Positions 1-12,115 of a stretch of DNA of 64,000 nt are shown one piece after another (position 1 is the stretch's first letter; the number at the start of each line of letters is the position of its first letter). Where the stretch lies: the NCBI GenBank assembly GCA_030533445.1, contig CM060080.1, positions 23,513,377-23,577,376 on the forward strand. The letters are read 5' to 3'. This DNA is from Cyprinodon diabolis. Taxonomy: Eukaryota > Chordata > Actinopteri > Cyprinodontiformes > Cyprinodontidae. Made by a program: the position numbers and the translations under genes. The notes beneath the pieces are model-generated. The model made no database searches and was not told where the DNA came from. It was given only the letters and a program-made list of their open reading frames with translations.

Positions 1-1376
1 TTATTTCTATGGGAGGAAAAGAACGTGCAAGGAAATGAAAAACCCTGCTGCTTTGGTCCATACAAGACTCTGTTATTTTACATGTTTGAAGATCTAGAGA
101 CTCTTTAAAAATAGATCTACAGCCCATCATGGAATACAGATTAAGCGGATGATACCCATCTAGGTATATATTGTTATAATCTCAGATTAAAGTGAGAATA
201 ATCTCATTCTGAAAGGAAGGGCTGACCTGGGTCAGACTGTGGTTTTTTTAATCTCAGTCACAGATATGTTTGCAAGTTCTTCCTTCATCACTTATCACCC
301 AGTCTACTGAATACAGCTTATCTAGACTGTCTTCCCAAACTTCTGGGGTTTTATGTTTGCCGCTCTGTTTATTTTGGATCTACGCTTACTGATGCAGGCA
401 GAAGTTGGGTTGGTTGTACATAATATTTTAACAAAGAGCTACGCAAATATATGTTAAAGACCAACAAAGAGTTTGTGTAAGACTTTAAGAATAAGTAAAA
501 AAAAAATTGGAAAGCATTTGAGAATATAGGGTTTGCTTTTTAAGGATCACATTATGTTAAAATTGGAGCTGCTTTAATTTGTTTCTATAACAGCTGAAAC
601 GGCAACAGAAGGGAGGATTCTGCTTACTTGAGAAAACACACTTTGCAGATTAAAGTGAGTCTTCATCAATTTTTAATTTACCCTGCAGTGGGAAAGGAGG
701 ATGGCTTAAGGGATTCCATGAAAAGGGGATCTTTATTGTACAAACGATGAGACCGTTTTTGAGTCATTGCAGAAATTTTTATCTACTTTTTGTTTATATC
801 TTAATTTAAATTTGTCTGTAAGTATTATCATGACTTACTTACTTTTCCTTGACAGAAATGATACATAATAAATAAATAATACAAAAATAGATACGTAAGA
901 TTTTCCATCTGTGTTCAAATTAAAATAAAAAGCTCAGTAATAATAAATTAGTGTAAAGTTTACTTCTTTAGATTTTGTTACCATACTGGAATATAGTTGA
1001 TGATTATGGCTTACACCTAAATATTATATTTTTTTTAGTTTTTACACAAATCATTGATGGAAAGAGCAGTAAACATTATTTCTTAATTGATTTTTTTATT
1101 GATCAGGAGTGAATGATCAGCCAGTGGCTCTGCTGCTGCTTCGGTACTATGCCTCTCATCTTCCTTTTAGCAATAACCTAGAGATCTTCTATTTGGTTTA
1201 TGTCATATGTGTACTTTTCAAGGTAAATTCAAATTGACACTGTATATTTCCATTTGACTATGAATAGTAGCTCATGCAGGTGATATTTGTACCAAGTTAG
1301 TTTATTTTTTAAAACAGGGAGAAAAATGTAAGAAAATCTCAGTATTATAGAATATATCAATGTATCAGTAATTTAC
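1..1376. other. AT-rich intronic sequence of nt5c1a, no exon seen
   Basis: No further 5'-nucleotidase exon can be read here on the minus strand. The stretch is AT-rich with short A and T runs. It is most simply intron 3 of the nucleotidase gene, whose remaining exons lie beyond the window. A plus-strand open segment near 1107-1221 is flanked by AG and GTAAAT but has no recognisable protein. Confidence 0.6.
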
Positions 1377-2155
1377 GGTGGTGGTTGATGGTATTGATGA
1401 GTCTCAGGCCGACATAAGCATGGTTGTTGGTGATGAGCACAACGTCGAAGAGCTCTTCACTTTCTGGATAAAGGTCCCTCAGCTGAGTGTTGACTGCCTC
1501 CAGAGCCTGGGAATAAAACCAAACCAGATCCGTCTTTAAATAAAAGGATAATACCAATAAAACAAGGAGGGGATTGATATTAAGGATGCATGTTTGACCC
1601 TATACCTACAGGTGCAGAAAAATATCATGAAAAAATATTAGCTACAGAAATTTGGGTTTACTCAACTTTCCTGAATAAAACGCTCTGACCTTGACGAAGG
1701 AGAACGCAGGTCCGGGGCTGAAGGGCTCTGATTCATGAGCCACCTGGTACTTAATGTACTCCTCCATGCCCTGCTGCTCGAAGATCTGCTGCTCCTTGTC
1801 CATGTTGAAGAGGACTCTGGACGACACAGCAATGGTAATGGAGTCCTCTGGCTTTGGCTGGAAGGCCGGATGTTTAAGACATGTCATTTTAAACTAGAGC
1901 TGATATTTTTGAGCAATTAGCTAAAGCTTTAAACTGAGAAAAAGAAAAGTGATAATTAAGGGTTAAGGAAACGAACAGCTGTGACTGAAAGTGAGTGTGA
2001 TATGAAATGGTTTCCACTGCTGATAATACCACTCACATACCACAGGCTCAAATCTGTTAACTCTTTAAGTGTCTGAGTGGCCACTGTAACCTTTATGTAA
2101 TCTTGGTTACATATATACACACACACACACACACACATATTTATATATCAATGTA

Positions 2156-2186
<31 letters not shown>

Positions 2187-2306
2187 TACTCTCTCTATAT
2201 ATCTATATTTGTGTATATATATATTTATTTATATAAATATAGAGATTAAATATATACATACATACATACATACATACATACATACATACATACATACATA
2301 CATACA

Positions 2307-2338
<32 letters not shown>

Positions 2339-3502
2339 AAGAGAGATAAAGACTTTTTCTTAAATTACTAAAATGCTGCAAAAGATAAATGAAAATACAG
2401 TATTATGCAAAAGTTAGAAACAATTATGATAAATGCTGACTTGACAGTTGCACATTAGATAGACACCCTCCACAGGCATGTGTAGCCACAGTGGGTCATT
2501 AACGAGCTCTCTGGTTAAGTAATTTGTTCAAGCATATTAATAGAATGTTTAGTGAAAGAAAACATGTGTTTCAAAAAGATGCATAAAATAGTGTTTTTTA
2601 TTCCAGCCAAAGTTTTTTTTTTTTTTCATCGCTCTGCTTTACCAAGTTATCCTGATTGCCTCCATGCTGGGCCAAATACACATACAAAATGTCTCTACAA
2701 GTAATATAGAGAATATATAGTGTATGGTGCATGGACTGAGCTGATATCTGTTTCTATTGTAAACAAATGTTTTTTGTTGTTGTTTTTTTTTCCACATAGG
2801 TGAAAATGACCAGAATTATCTAAATTAAGTTAATAATCATTTAGTTAATAGAATTTATAATTCTTCATAATAAACCTCTAAGAAATGAGTTTAGATAAAT
2901 CAGCTGTATCAAAAGGACTATAATTTATAGAGAGGCAGATGTTTGTCTGTTTCTAAAGGTGTAAATTGCTTCAGCCTCTCACAATCAAGATTACTTATTA
3001 TGTTTATCTACCCACCTGATCTGAAACATGAGCTATCTCATTTGAAACCTGGCACAATAAAGCATCTTCTCTTGTTTCACCCAGCTTCATCTTTATGTAA
3101 TATTGTTTTCAATGGGCTGGAAACTTTGAATAATTCATTATTGACTGAAGCAAATTATACAGTTCCCGCTAAAAAAATATACATAGTTGGAATAAGAATA
3201 GCTTTGTTTTAACTTTACCTTTGTTGTTGTTGTCTAAGTACATTAAATTATGGTGAGCGTGAAATGTTTAACTCCAATAAGGTGAGGAACGTGTGTCTGA
3301 TTTCATCCTGACGTTATAATTTTTTCTTAAATAAAACTGGAACCACATTAATAATGAGGAAAAGTATAGAGATACTTACAGGTTTCTTTGAGGGAGTGGG
3401 GGGCTTCAAAAGTGCTCTAGCATCTTCCCAGGAGTGCTGACTGCCGTTCTTGACCACATCCTGTCCCCTAATCGTCAGAGTCTGACTGCTGTTAAGACTC
3501 AT
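1377..3502 (-). CDS. nt5c1a: Cytosolic 5'-nucleotidase 1A-like, N-terminal three coding exons (partial gene)
   Basis: NT5C1 enzymes hydrolyse AMP to adenosine and phosphate in the cytosol, are Mg-dependent and are stimulated by ADP. Three minus-strand exons join in frame. Exon 1 is 3380-3502: ATG at 3502, 41 codons, donor GTAAGT. Exon 2 is 1690-1857: 56 codons, acceptor CAG, donor GTCAGA. Exon 3 is 1377-1506: 43 codons plus one base, donor GTAAAT. The joined protein carries family blocks resembling human NT5C1[55 protein letters not shown]. The N-terminus is short and lacks the Pro/Glu-rich leader of the human protein. The HAD-type catalytic aspartate block lies in later exons outside the window, so catalytic integrity cannot be judged. 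Paralogue NT5C1B is the main alternative; the neighbourhood with mycl favours NT5C1A. Confidence 0.9.
2111..2346. repeat. Compound microsatellite (AC)n-(GT)n-(AT)n-(CATA)n
   Basis: A run of AC at about 2117-2136 is followed by GT and AT runs and then a long CATA tetranucleotide array at about 2252-2336. It lies in intron 1 of the nucleotidase gene. Short open frames here are translations of the repeat and are not genes. Confidence 0.95.
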
Positions 3503-4890
3503 TTTACAGCTTCAGTTTCTAGCTCGCCCTCAGGATCACACCAAGTCCCAGTGTGTCCCTCCCTCTGTACTGGTAAATACTCGTACAAGTCAAATAAAAA
3601 AAAATCCACACTCACTCTTTGAAAATGTATATTTAGTCCGGCTGCAATCAACAGATGAGCTCAATGTGATTGCTGCTGCTGAGGCACTTCAAATATAAGA
3701 ATCTGACATGCTGCAGAAGAGGAGGAGGATACAAGCAATAGTCAGGCTATGACCTTGGTTTAATATGTCCAGCATCATTTGGAGGAAAATCCTCGACCGG
3801 GTCTTCTGCACTGCACTATGCCTCTTTTGCACACTCTGTCCTGACTTCAAGCCATCCTGCAACCTCCCACTGTTAACCCCTTCGGTGTCATACTCCCCTG
3901 AGTCATAGTTTAGCATGTGATTTAATCAGGATGACAACTGGTTTCTGCACACTACAGGGGATTGCACGTCTCTATCTCCTGTGTCGTGATCCTGAACAAA
4001 TTTTTTTATTTTTGACTTCTTATATAACGGCTTAATTAAAATTTCTTACCAGATCATCAATGTCATGTTTTTGTGTTGGAAATATTAAAGAAAATGTAGT
4101 TGCATATTTGACGATAGATTATTTCATAATCCTGCACAGCATTGTGGGAACTGCAGTCCCTCTTGGCTTATTTGCCTCTCTCACTGGTTTAGAGCCCGCT
4201 AAAACCTGCCAGGTCGTCGCAGAAATTCAGTTATGAAGCAGTCTTCCCTGTTTCCAGGCAACCTGCAGAGAGTCAAAGCAAATGAGACACTCCCATATCT
4301 TCTACACGATTGGCTGAATAGACATCATTTCAAAAAAGACCTCCTACAATCCAGAAACAGGCAGGTGATGCAGGGAGCAAAGATGAAAGTACAGGCTGTG
4401 CTTTGATGAGCATTAAATTGTCATTAATAGTGTTAAGTTGACTTTTATCCACGCAGACAGACAACGGGCAGATCGTTTTAAGCAGGAGACGAAGCAGGCA
4501 CCCACTGGTTAACTAACAGAACAAAAAGACAACTGATACTCCTTCAAACATAATAGATGAAAGAGAATAAATGATGAACGTTATATTTATTTCACAGCTA
4601 CTTTTATTCTTAGAAAAAAGCAGGCCTATCCTTTATCTTTTATTTGACCTATTATATTGCACTTCAAATTATTGCCTAAAATGCAAACCCCATTTACGAT
4701 ATTTGAAAAAACTAAATAAACTAATATAAAGCAGAAACATTTGTTTAAAGGCACAAGAGCCAAGAGAACTGTTTGAATTAAGATACCTACTTTTATTAGG
4801 CGTACTTTCATGACACAAGAAAAATATATTAGCTCTAGTTGTGAAATAAATAGCTGTCTTTATATTTCCCCTTTTCTATCTCTATGATGC
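3503..4890. other. Upstream region of nt5c1a, no gene recognised
   Basis: This holds the 5' flank and presumably the promoter and 5' UTR of the nucleotidase gene, which reads leftward from 3502. The segment around 3480-3960 is somewhat richer in GC than its surroundings. No TATA box or coding exon could be assigned with confidence. Confidence 0.5.
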
Positions 4891-4901
4891 TATATTAGTG
4901 T

Positions 4902-5858
4902 TTCCCAACCGGGGGTACATGCCCAGAGGGTCTGCATGTAGTTTGCATGTTTCTCCCTGAGCATGTGTGGGTTCTCTCCGGGTACTCCAGCTTCATCCCA
5001 CAGTCCAAATTGGCTTCTCTAAATTGTCCTTAGGTGTGAGTGTGTGCTTGGATGGTTGTTTGTCCTGTTTGTCTCTGTGTTGCCCTGCGATGGACTGGCG
5101 ACCTGTCCAGGGTGTACCCCGCCTCGCGCCCATAGATAGCTGGAGATAGGCACCAGCACCCCTCGCTACCCTGCTTGGGATGAGCGTGACGGAAAATGAA
5201 TCAATGAATGTGTGCACGTATCCTAGTGGTTCGCAAGGGTATTGCAAGGGGTAAATTTAAATATTTTCTTAGGTAGTAAAATAAAATAGGGCTTTTTCTT
5301 ATCTTTGAGTTTCAGCTGTGACACACATTAAACCCAAGCAAAGGAAGTTAAGCCTAGTATCAGCTGTATTTTTACACTGAGATATCGGAGCTCATGAAGC
5401 CATCTCAGGTGTCTGGATGTAAAAAATTTAAACTACCGTAATTAAGTCAGTCTGAATATAATTTTTGTTCTGCATTTTGTTCCAACTTCATCAAGTTTAA
5501 ATGTGATTATAATGGAGTTACTCAGAGGAGCTCCAGTTTTATAAATACAGGTTTATAATATGATTTACATTTATACTGTAAATCATATTATAAAATAAAA
5601 AATAAATAAATCAGATTCCTTAATCACTTCCAGGCAAAATATTTATGTTTTTTTTTGTTATTATTTGAAATAGAAAGAATACAACAAGTATTAAATTCTC
5701 AAGTTAAAAGATTAAGTAAATTCTCTTTATTTTATAATGAGTTATTGTACATTCAACTTTTGGACAATCATCAATACTTTTGACTGAGGGGGGTACTCAT
5801 GGTAAGACAAAATGCACAAAGGGGGACAAAAGTTATAAAAGGTTGGGAAATAGTAGTC
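4902..5858. mobile_element. Probable degenerate hAT-type MITE with a retroposon tail inside
   Basis: The left side starts with GTGTTTCCCAACC and the right side ends with GGTTGGGAAATAG. These are inverted copies of the GTTTCCCAACC motif typical of many hAT-type termini. Near-matching GGGGTAC segments lie just inside both ends. No clean 8-bp target duplication was found, so the boundaries are approximate. A separate retroposon tail sits between the ends. Confidence 0.45.
4930..5220 (+). repeat. Teleost dispersed retroposon tail, copy 1
   Basis: This contains the landmarks of a very common fish repeat: GTTTGCATGTTTCTCC, GGTACTCCAGCTTC, GCGATGGACTGGCGACCTGT and CCAGGGTGTACCCC, then a GATAGGCACCAGC block and an ATGAATCAATGAATG end. 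Two related copies occur at 11797-12115 (opposite strand) and 15081-15460. It is probably the 3' part of a LINE or its SINE. The family name cannot be fixed without a repeat library. Confidence 0.75.
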
Positions 5859-6505
5859 CTCTAAATTGTAGAGGACTACTATTTTCTTTTACCAAGTCTC
5901 TATGTTAATGTATGTCTTTATCTCTCAATAACTTTATCTCAGATTTTCTACCTCTGTGATGCTGTTTATTTCTATTATAAATAGGTATATCTCTTCATCT
6001 ATTTTTCTACACACAAAAAAATATTACACACAAATTTAAAACATATGTACTTTTATTACATGACAAATTCCCATTTACTTTTTTTAAATAATTGTTACAA
6101 AAACCAGATAAATAAACATTACATGATTCATATCACTTTGTATAATTAATTCTATTTATCAAAAAAAATAAGGCTTATATCTATATAAAATAAAAAAATA
6201 CACTTACTCAAAATTAGTGGTAATGAGGTTTTTTTAAAATACATAAAGTTTATAGCATAATAATCAGGTTACCTTTATGCAATTCAAACAATAAACTTTA
6301 TGTATTTGAGTTAAATACTAGAATTAGGATTAATTTTCAGTAAGTATACTTTATCACTACATACATAAACCTGATGATTATGTATGTTAAACTTTATTAT
6401 ACAAATTGATATGAATCATGTAAGGTTATCTATTAGGATTGTTTTAAAATTCAATATATTATAATCTAGTATGTATAAGTCCTAACGTTTCTCTATACAT
6501 TTCTA
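5240..6505. other. Very AT-rich non-coding stretch
   Basis: No exon or structured element was recognised beyond the right half of the probable hAT MITE. A block around 6240-6400 contains inverted AAACTTTATGTATTTGA-like segments, suggesting an old palindromic repeat. Confidence 0.5.
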
Positions 6506-6509
6506 TATC

Positions 6510-6902
6510 TAAAGATGCAGAGGTTAGTTTTGCTGATTTAATTAAGAATTCCACAGGCAGTTGAAGCAAAGTCCAAAAACACAAAACACTGAAAGGAACA
6601 AAAATCCAGTGAACATCAGGGAAAGCAAACATGGAGCGCAAAAAGACTACAAATCAACATAAACCAGCAAATAGGAACTGCAGAGGTGGTGTATATATAG
6701 GGAACAGAACAAAGAATGGGCTAATGAGCTCATATGGAGCAGGTGTGAATAGCTAACTAGAAGGAAGCCAAGGGGAAAGGGAACTGGCACAAGGGGGCCA
6801 CAGGGAGTAACTCAAGAACACAACACTGCCATTAAACAACTAAAATTACACAAAATAAAAATAAACTAAAAAGAAACCTAAAAAGAGGGCAGAACCCTGA
6901 CA
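6510..6902 (-). repeat. LTR-like or unclassified dispersed repeat starting TGTCAGGG
   Basis: Read on the minus strand, the block begins TGTCAGGGTTCTGCCC at 6902. It has a TATA-like CTATATATACAC about 200 bases in and runs on to about 6510 with pyrimidine-rich sequence. The style matches teleost repeats beginning TGTCA. No partner LTR, polypurine tract or target duplication was found, so LTR status is a guess. Confidence 0.4.
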
Positions 6903-7501
6903 TCTATCTGTTTGTGGTAAACTCCACAGATAGAACTGTTTGCTCTAAAACTCATTCGTTCTTTTTTTCTATATATTTATGTTATAGCTTTTCTGAGTTG
7001 TTTTGGTACATTTCTCAGAGTAGAACCTTAATTATCTAAACTAATTGTTCAATGGTCACCTATTTTTTTTTTACATATTAAGTTTCAAATTTCTTTGAAG
7101 GTGCAAATACTTTGGTAAATTCATTCAAAGGATTAAGTACAACTATGTACTGTTTCCTACATGATCAGCTTGCTTATGCCATGTTGATCAACATCTACAA
7201 TAATTGGTCTCTTTTGAATAGTCTGACTAAGCAGATTTCAATATATTTCCATTATTTCTCATTCTGTACTTAAATAAATATTTCACACAAATTATTAGAT
7301 TTTTGTAATTCCATTACATCAATTCGTATTTAATGTTTTAACACGATTATTTTAACACAAGCCTATTAAATAAACATTTTATGATGCATATTTATTAGTG
7401 TAATACTATACTGAAACTGGCTCATAACACATTAGTCATGCCAGCATTAGTTGAATGTCCATTAATAAACCATGCTGCCACTTGTGTCTCTGCTCTATAT
7501 A

Positions 7502-7552
<51 letters not shown>

Positions 7553-8985
7553 GACATTAAATTTGTATTTTTAAACAAATCTTGGAGACTTATAGCTGTT
7601 TTAATTTTTTTTTTTTTACATTTGTATTTTTCATTGTAAAGTTCTTAATGTTGTGTTTTTAGGTAGACCATTTTTAAGATCTTCGCAGGTAGAACAGATG
7701 AAAAATAGCCTTTTGGCTAATTCTGGTGCATTTCCAGGAATGCTTATTAATGTACCCTGTCAAATAAATAAATCTAAATCTAGCGCTATCTTTAATTTTG
7801 TCTGTATCACAATAACATGGCCTGTGAACACCATAAATATGACACTTGTCCAATCTCCTTAAACCAACGTGTGCATACTTTAAAGTGTAGCTCCCATTTT
7901 ACAATAAATGTGATTACATTTTAGCCATGCTTTACATAAAAACATCCCCGCTGTATGCACTGTTACACTGACAACATGACTAAATAATTTGAAAGCCTTA
8001 TATTTACACAATAACAAAAGGATTTGTCATTCTAATGGTAAAGACTTATATATTGCTCTTTCGTCAAATAATTTCGAAAAATACACCCTATTTTATTTGT
8101 GTTAAGTATGATTCTAGAAATATACCACAGCAACCAAGAAAAACTGCCATATCAACATTTACTAATACTATTAGTATGAATTAATATCTCAGTCTGTATA
8201 GCTCAATCTTTTAACCTATTTATCTCTATTTCTATATAAGGTATCAATTTATCCATTTTATCAAAACAAACATACACAAATACTGATTAATTGATCAATT
8301 AATTGATTAAATGATAATGATAACATAGGAAAGTGCCCCTAATTGTTTTATTAAAATCATTTTAAAAAACTATTTAAAAATGAATCTGATAATGGAAAAT
8401 TAAAAAGGATAAACACATAGGGTTGAGCTCAGAAAAATGGTTTGTCTGGTTATGCACTTAAAAAAACAGTACATTTCTCAATGACTAACAGAATTCGGGG
8501 CTAGATCTGAATTATTATTTTAAAGTTGCTAAAAAGGGAGATAAATGTGGCTTTCCTGCTTCAAGTTAATAAGTAAGATGATGAATAACCTAAAAAAAGC
8601 TGATGCTCTAGCAATACCCGCCTTTTCTTGTAGTGGATGAGTAGAGCCACTAGAGTGCAGCAGAGAGCTAGGTGCTTGACGGTTCATTCATAACCTAAGT
8701 TTGCTTTAGACAAAGAGGATGTGAAAGGAACACTATGCTAAAGGAAGTTGGTTAAAAAACGTATTTAGTGTTCATGTATCTGCATGAATTAACCATTGAA
8801 ATTCTGACCCAAACTGAATGGGTTTAGAAAGAGAGAATATAGGGTTTAATATTACCTAAAATAACCGGTTTATAAAGAATAATTTAAGTTTAGAGGAAGT
8901 ATTGGTTCTTACAGATGTTTACACAGAACAAAGCGTTCAATAGTAAATTGTTGGGTCAGCGTCAGACGACTTTGTGTTGGAGCCT
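6903..8985. other. AT-rich non-coding sequence with one (AT)n array
   Basis: Nothing gene-like was found. A (TA)n array occupies about 7493-7552. The remainder is low-GC sequence with poly-T runs. Confidence 0.6.
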
Positions 8986-8989
8986 AAAA

Positions 8990-9185
8990 ACCTCACGCGG
9001 TGTTATCAGGGCATAGAGGCAGTTGGGCCGCACCCTCTGAGCTCATTTGAATAGCACCGGCTTTTTGGCGCGAGGCTGAGAATGGGCCGTCTTTCTTCGT
9101 GCCGGCTTTTGCCGCCACTCCTCCCGCCCTGCCCTCACTGAGCACGCTGTGGTGGCGGGAAATGCTGGCGGGAAAGAAAAACAGC
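8990..9185. promoter_or_regulatory. GC-rich island with three E2F-type motifs
   Basis: In an otherwise AT-rich region this block is GC-rich with many CpGs. It contains TTTGGCGC at 9064-9071 and two inverted GCGGGAAA motifs inside 9154-9162 and 9167-9175. All three match the E2F consensus TTTSSCGC or its complement. An ATG at 9223 opens a short frame ending at a GTAAAC donor-like site at 9261. No downstream exon could be joined to it. It could be a promoter for an unrecognised transcript, an enhancer, or a remnant of a mobile promoter. Confidence 0.4.
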
Positions 9186-9261
9186 ACAACGACCTGACAT
9201 CCTGCATTAGCAAACCTGTATAATGCCTGCAGATTACATTATTTTATACGTTGCAAACAAA

Positions 9262-11796
9262 GGTAAACACAAAAATGAAGCAGGAAGAGAGGAAATTATC
9301 AGACGACTTGTTGTTTTAGTTTTAGACTGTGAAGGCTTGCTGTGGGTGGAGACAAAGAAGGAGAGGGCCAGAACAAAGACGGTAGCAGTCTGGACAACCC
9401 CCTACTCTTTATAATGCCCCACCCCCCAACATACAGCCTGGAGGCTTGAAGAAACGCAAATGACTGGTATAACCTTTATCAGACATATATAGCAACCGTT
9501 CAGGCATGTACACCATTACTAGATTCTTTGTTCTCACCGGGATCTGATTAATCACACATATAAACCGCCTTACAACAGCCTAATAAAAGCAAAACGTCTA
9601 GAGAAAAGATAATTTTCAGAATTGGTAGTGAAGGCAATCATAAGCTGCTTAATTTGATTGTTTTTTTATTAGCCTTCTGAGATGCTTGCACCCAGAGTCC
9701 GCCCAGCCTATTAAATCCATGTCACCAGTAAAACAGACATCACCTGAGTGAGAGCCAGGGTGGCAAATTTCCCCCATTACAGAGCAAAAACAGCATCGGT
9801 TCCTCCTCATTTCCTGCCTCCAATGAGTTCAACACAAAAACAGGAAGCCTGCAATGGTTGTGCATTTCCTAGATATTATTCTGTTGCATCTTTTCTCATG
9901 TTTCACACATACCAACCTTCTGAGGCCTGAGCTAAGGGAAGCAGAGGCAGTGATTGTTACATGAGCTGTATAGGTCTGTTAGAGGCCCTTATGAAAACAG
10001 CAGTTTCAAACAAAAAGAAACTGCAGAAGTCTGCATTAATAGGCCAATAAACAGCATTTCTGACAGAGGACAATGAAAAAAAAAAAACAGGAGTCTTGAT
10101 TGGTGGAGGGGCAACAACGTAGGGGGCTATTAGGGGTTAAAGGGGATAGGGGGAAGGGCAAAGCTTTCAAAGCGGGGGGTTGGATGACTGAAAGGATCTA
10201 AATTCAAAAGATGCAGAAAGAGTCCTAAATTTCAACTGCAAGCAACCTTACACCACAGGGCAAGACAAAGGGAACATCTGCCTGCTTGACAAAAGTTCAC
10301 CACTTCCCATAAGAGCAACAGAAGCTGTTTTGAAGAACCAGTCATTCTTCAGCAGAGCCAACAGGTTCAAACTTAGTTGTAGTTTTTTTGTGCATTTGTA
10401 AAGTGGTTTGTTTTAGAAATGGCTGCCCTTTTTTTTTTTTTTTGTTTTTTTTTTTTTGAGTATGTAAATCATGCTCAAGTGCACCGTAACATGCTTCAAA
10501 GCCTCTGTGTTTTGAAAGTGTCCATTCACAAAGACAGGACTTGTGTGTGCCAGCTTCTATGAGACACAACTGGTTCCCTGATGTCACAATGTACTGCGCA
10601 GAAAAAGAAAAAAAAAACTGCACAGGGGGAAAGTAAAAGTAAAGATTTGTCAGACAGAACGTGGTGGAATGTGTAATGGTCATTTAGGGAGAAAAGAAAA
10701 GACTAGTTAAACATGAAGATCTAGTAGTGAACGGAAATCCTTTCAAAATGAAACATGGTTAACATCTTTACCAAAACAACAAAATGTAAAATTAACATTT
10801 ACACAAAGCAGGCTCTTCCAACCTCTGATGTTTTTCTAATTACATATCATCTAACAAATTTCATATTGGTGAAAGATTACCTCACTAGATACAAAAAACA
10901 TTTTTTGTAATTCTTTCCTGTTTGGAAAAAAAAAAGGCAGTTTATAGATGGATTAAGTTTCAGTAGAGTCCTGACTACTGTCCTACATTTGTAATAAACA
11001 ATTCAGTTGAACCTGTCAGACAGCATGAAGTAGGCAACAAGGAGCATTTCATCATCGCCAATCTAAGGAGAGCCAAAGACATATGAGAAACAAAGTCATT
11101 GATATTGAACATTGGTATGGAATCAATAAAGTTATTCTGTTTGTGATGTTTTTTATAGATGTGTGTCCCACTGCACCTATTATAAGACTAAGACAGAGTA
11201 TAAGAGAAAGAAAATCACATGTGAACATTTTGTGGTGTGATAGAGCTGATGAGCTTTGTTACTTCAGGTCACTGATGACTAGCAGGGACTGATGGAAGAA
11301 TAAATTCAGCTCTCCAGATGAAGATCTTCAAGACAAATGTCTGACTATCAGTTTTCGACTTACCACTTCAACCGCAATTTGGGTTTGCAGCATTTTAAAG
11401 ATACACCTCTAAACAGCTCATAAAATGGCAAAATTAGGCTTTCAGATTGTCCTATGGATAGTCTGGAATGAAATTTGACTGAGATGCGGTGGTCTGTCCT
11501 CAAACAAGCTGTCTATGCCTAAAAATCATTTAATATGGCTGAATTAAGAATAATCTGGAGGGGGAAAAAATGAAAACATTTCTGAAGTCATTGGAAAAAT
11601 GTCACTGGTGAGAATTGCTTAATGCAAGTTTGTGTTACCAGGGTGACTTTCAGACTGTTTTAGTTACTGAGGCTATTTTTGGATTATGATATTGATTAGC
11701 ACTTCTTCACTTTTAATGCCACTAGAAATAAAAGGAAAACAGCACGGCATTAAGAAAATGGAAAAACAAGGAAACAGTCAAAAAGGAAGAGAACCA
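9262..11796. other. Non-coding sequence, moderate GC, no gene recognised
   Basis: No exon was identified. Poly-A and poly-T tracts occur at about 10077-10087 and 10431-10457. G-rich and A-rich purine patches lie around 10105-10175. Open frames here have no family resemblance. Confidence 0.5.
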
Positions 11797-12115
11797 TCAA
11801 TCGATCCATCCATTTTCTGTCACACTTAATCCCAGTTGGGGTTGCAAGGGGTGCTGGTGCCTAAATCCAGCTGTCTATGGGCAAGAGGCAGGTTGCACCC
11901 TGGACAGGTCGCCAGTCTATCGCAGGGCAACACAAAGACAAACAACCAACAACCTACTGTCATGTTTTTGGACTGTGGGAGGAAGCCAGAGTACCCAGAG
12001 AGAACCCACACATGCTTAGAGAGAACATGCAAACTCCATGCAGAAAGACACTAGGCCAGGAACCCGTAATCTTCGTGCTGCAAAAGAGCAGTGCTATACA
12101 CTGTGCAGCGCCAAA
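11797..12115 (-). repeat. Teleost dispersed retroposon tail, copy 2 (reverse orientation)
   Basis: This is the reverse complement of the family at 4930 and 15081. It shows CAGGTCGCCAGTCTATCGCAGG, GGACTGTGGGAGGAAGCC, GTACCCAGAGAGAACCCACA and GAGAACATGCAAACTCCATG-type blocks. It opens with a CGATCCATCCATTTTCTGTC end. It extends further into the body of the element than copy 1. Confidence 0.8.

Noticed and set aside
1107..1221. Plus-strand open segment flanked by AG and GTAAAT
   Set aside because: It lies within the nt5c1a intron region, has no recognisable peptide and no partner exon. Chance is the simplest explanation.
2155..2349. Open frames rich in Tyr-Ile-His-Thr over the microsatellite
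   Set aside because: They are direct translations of CATA/AT repeats.
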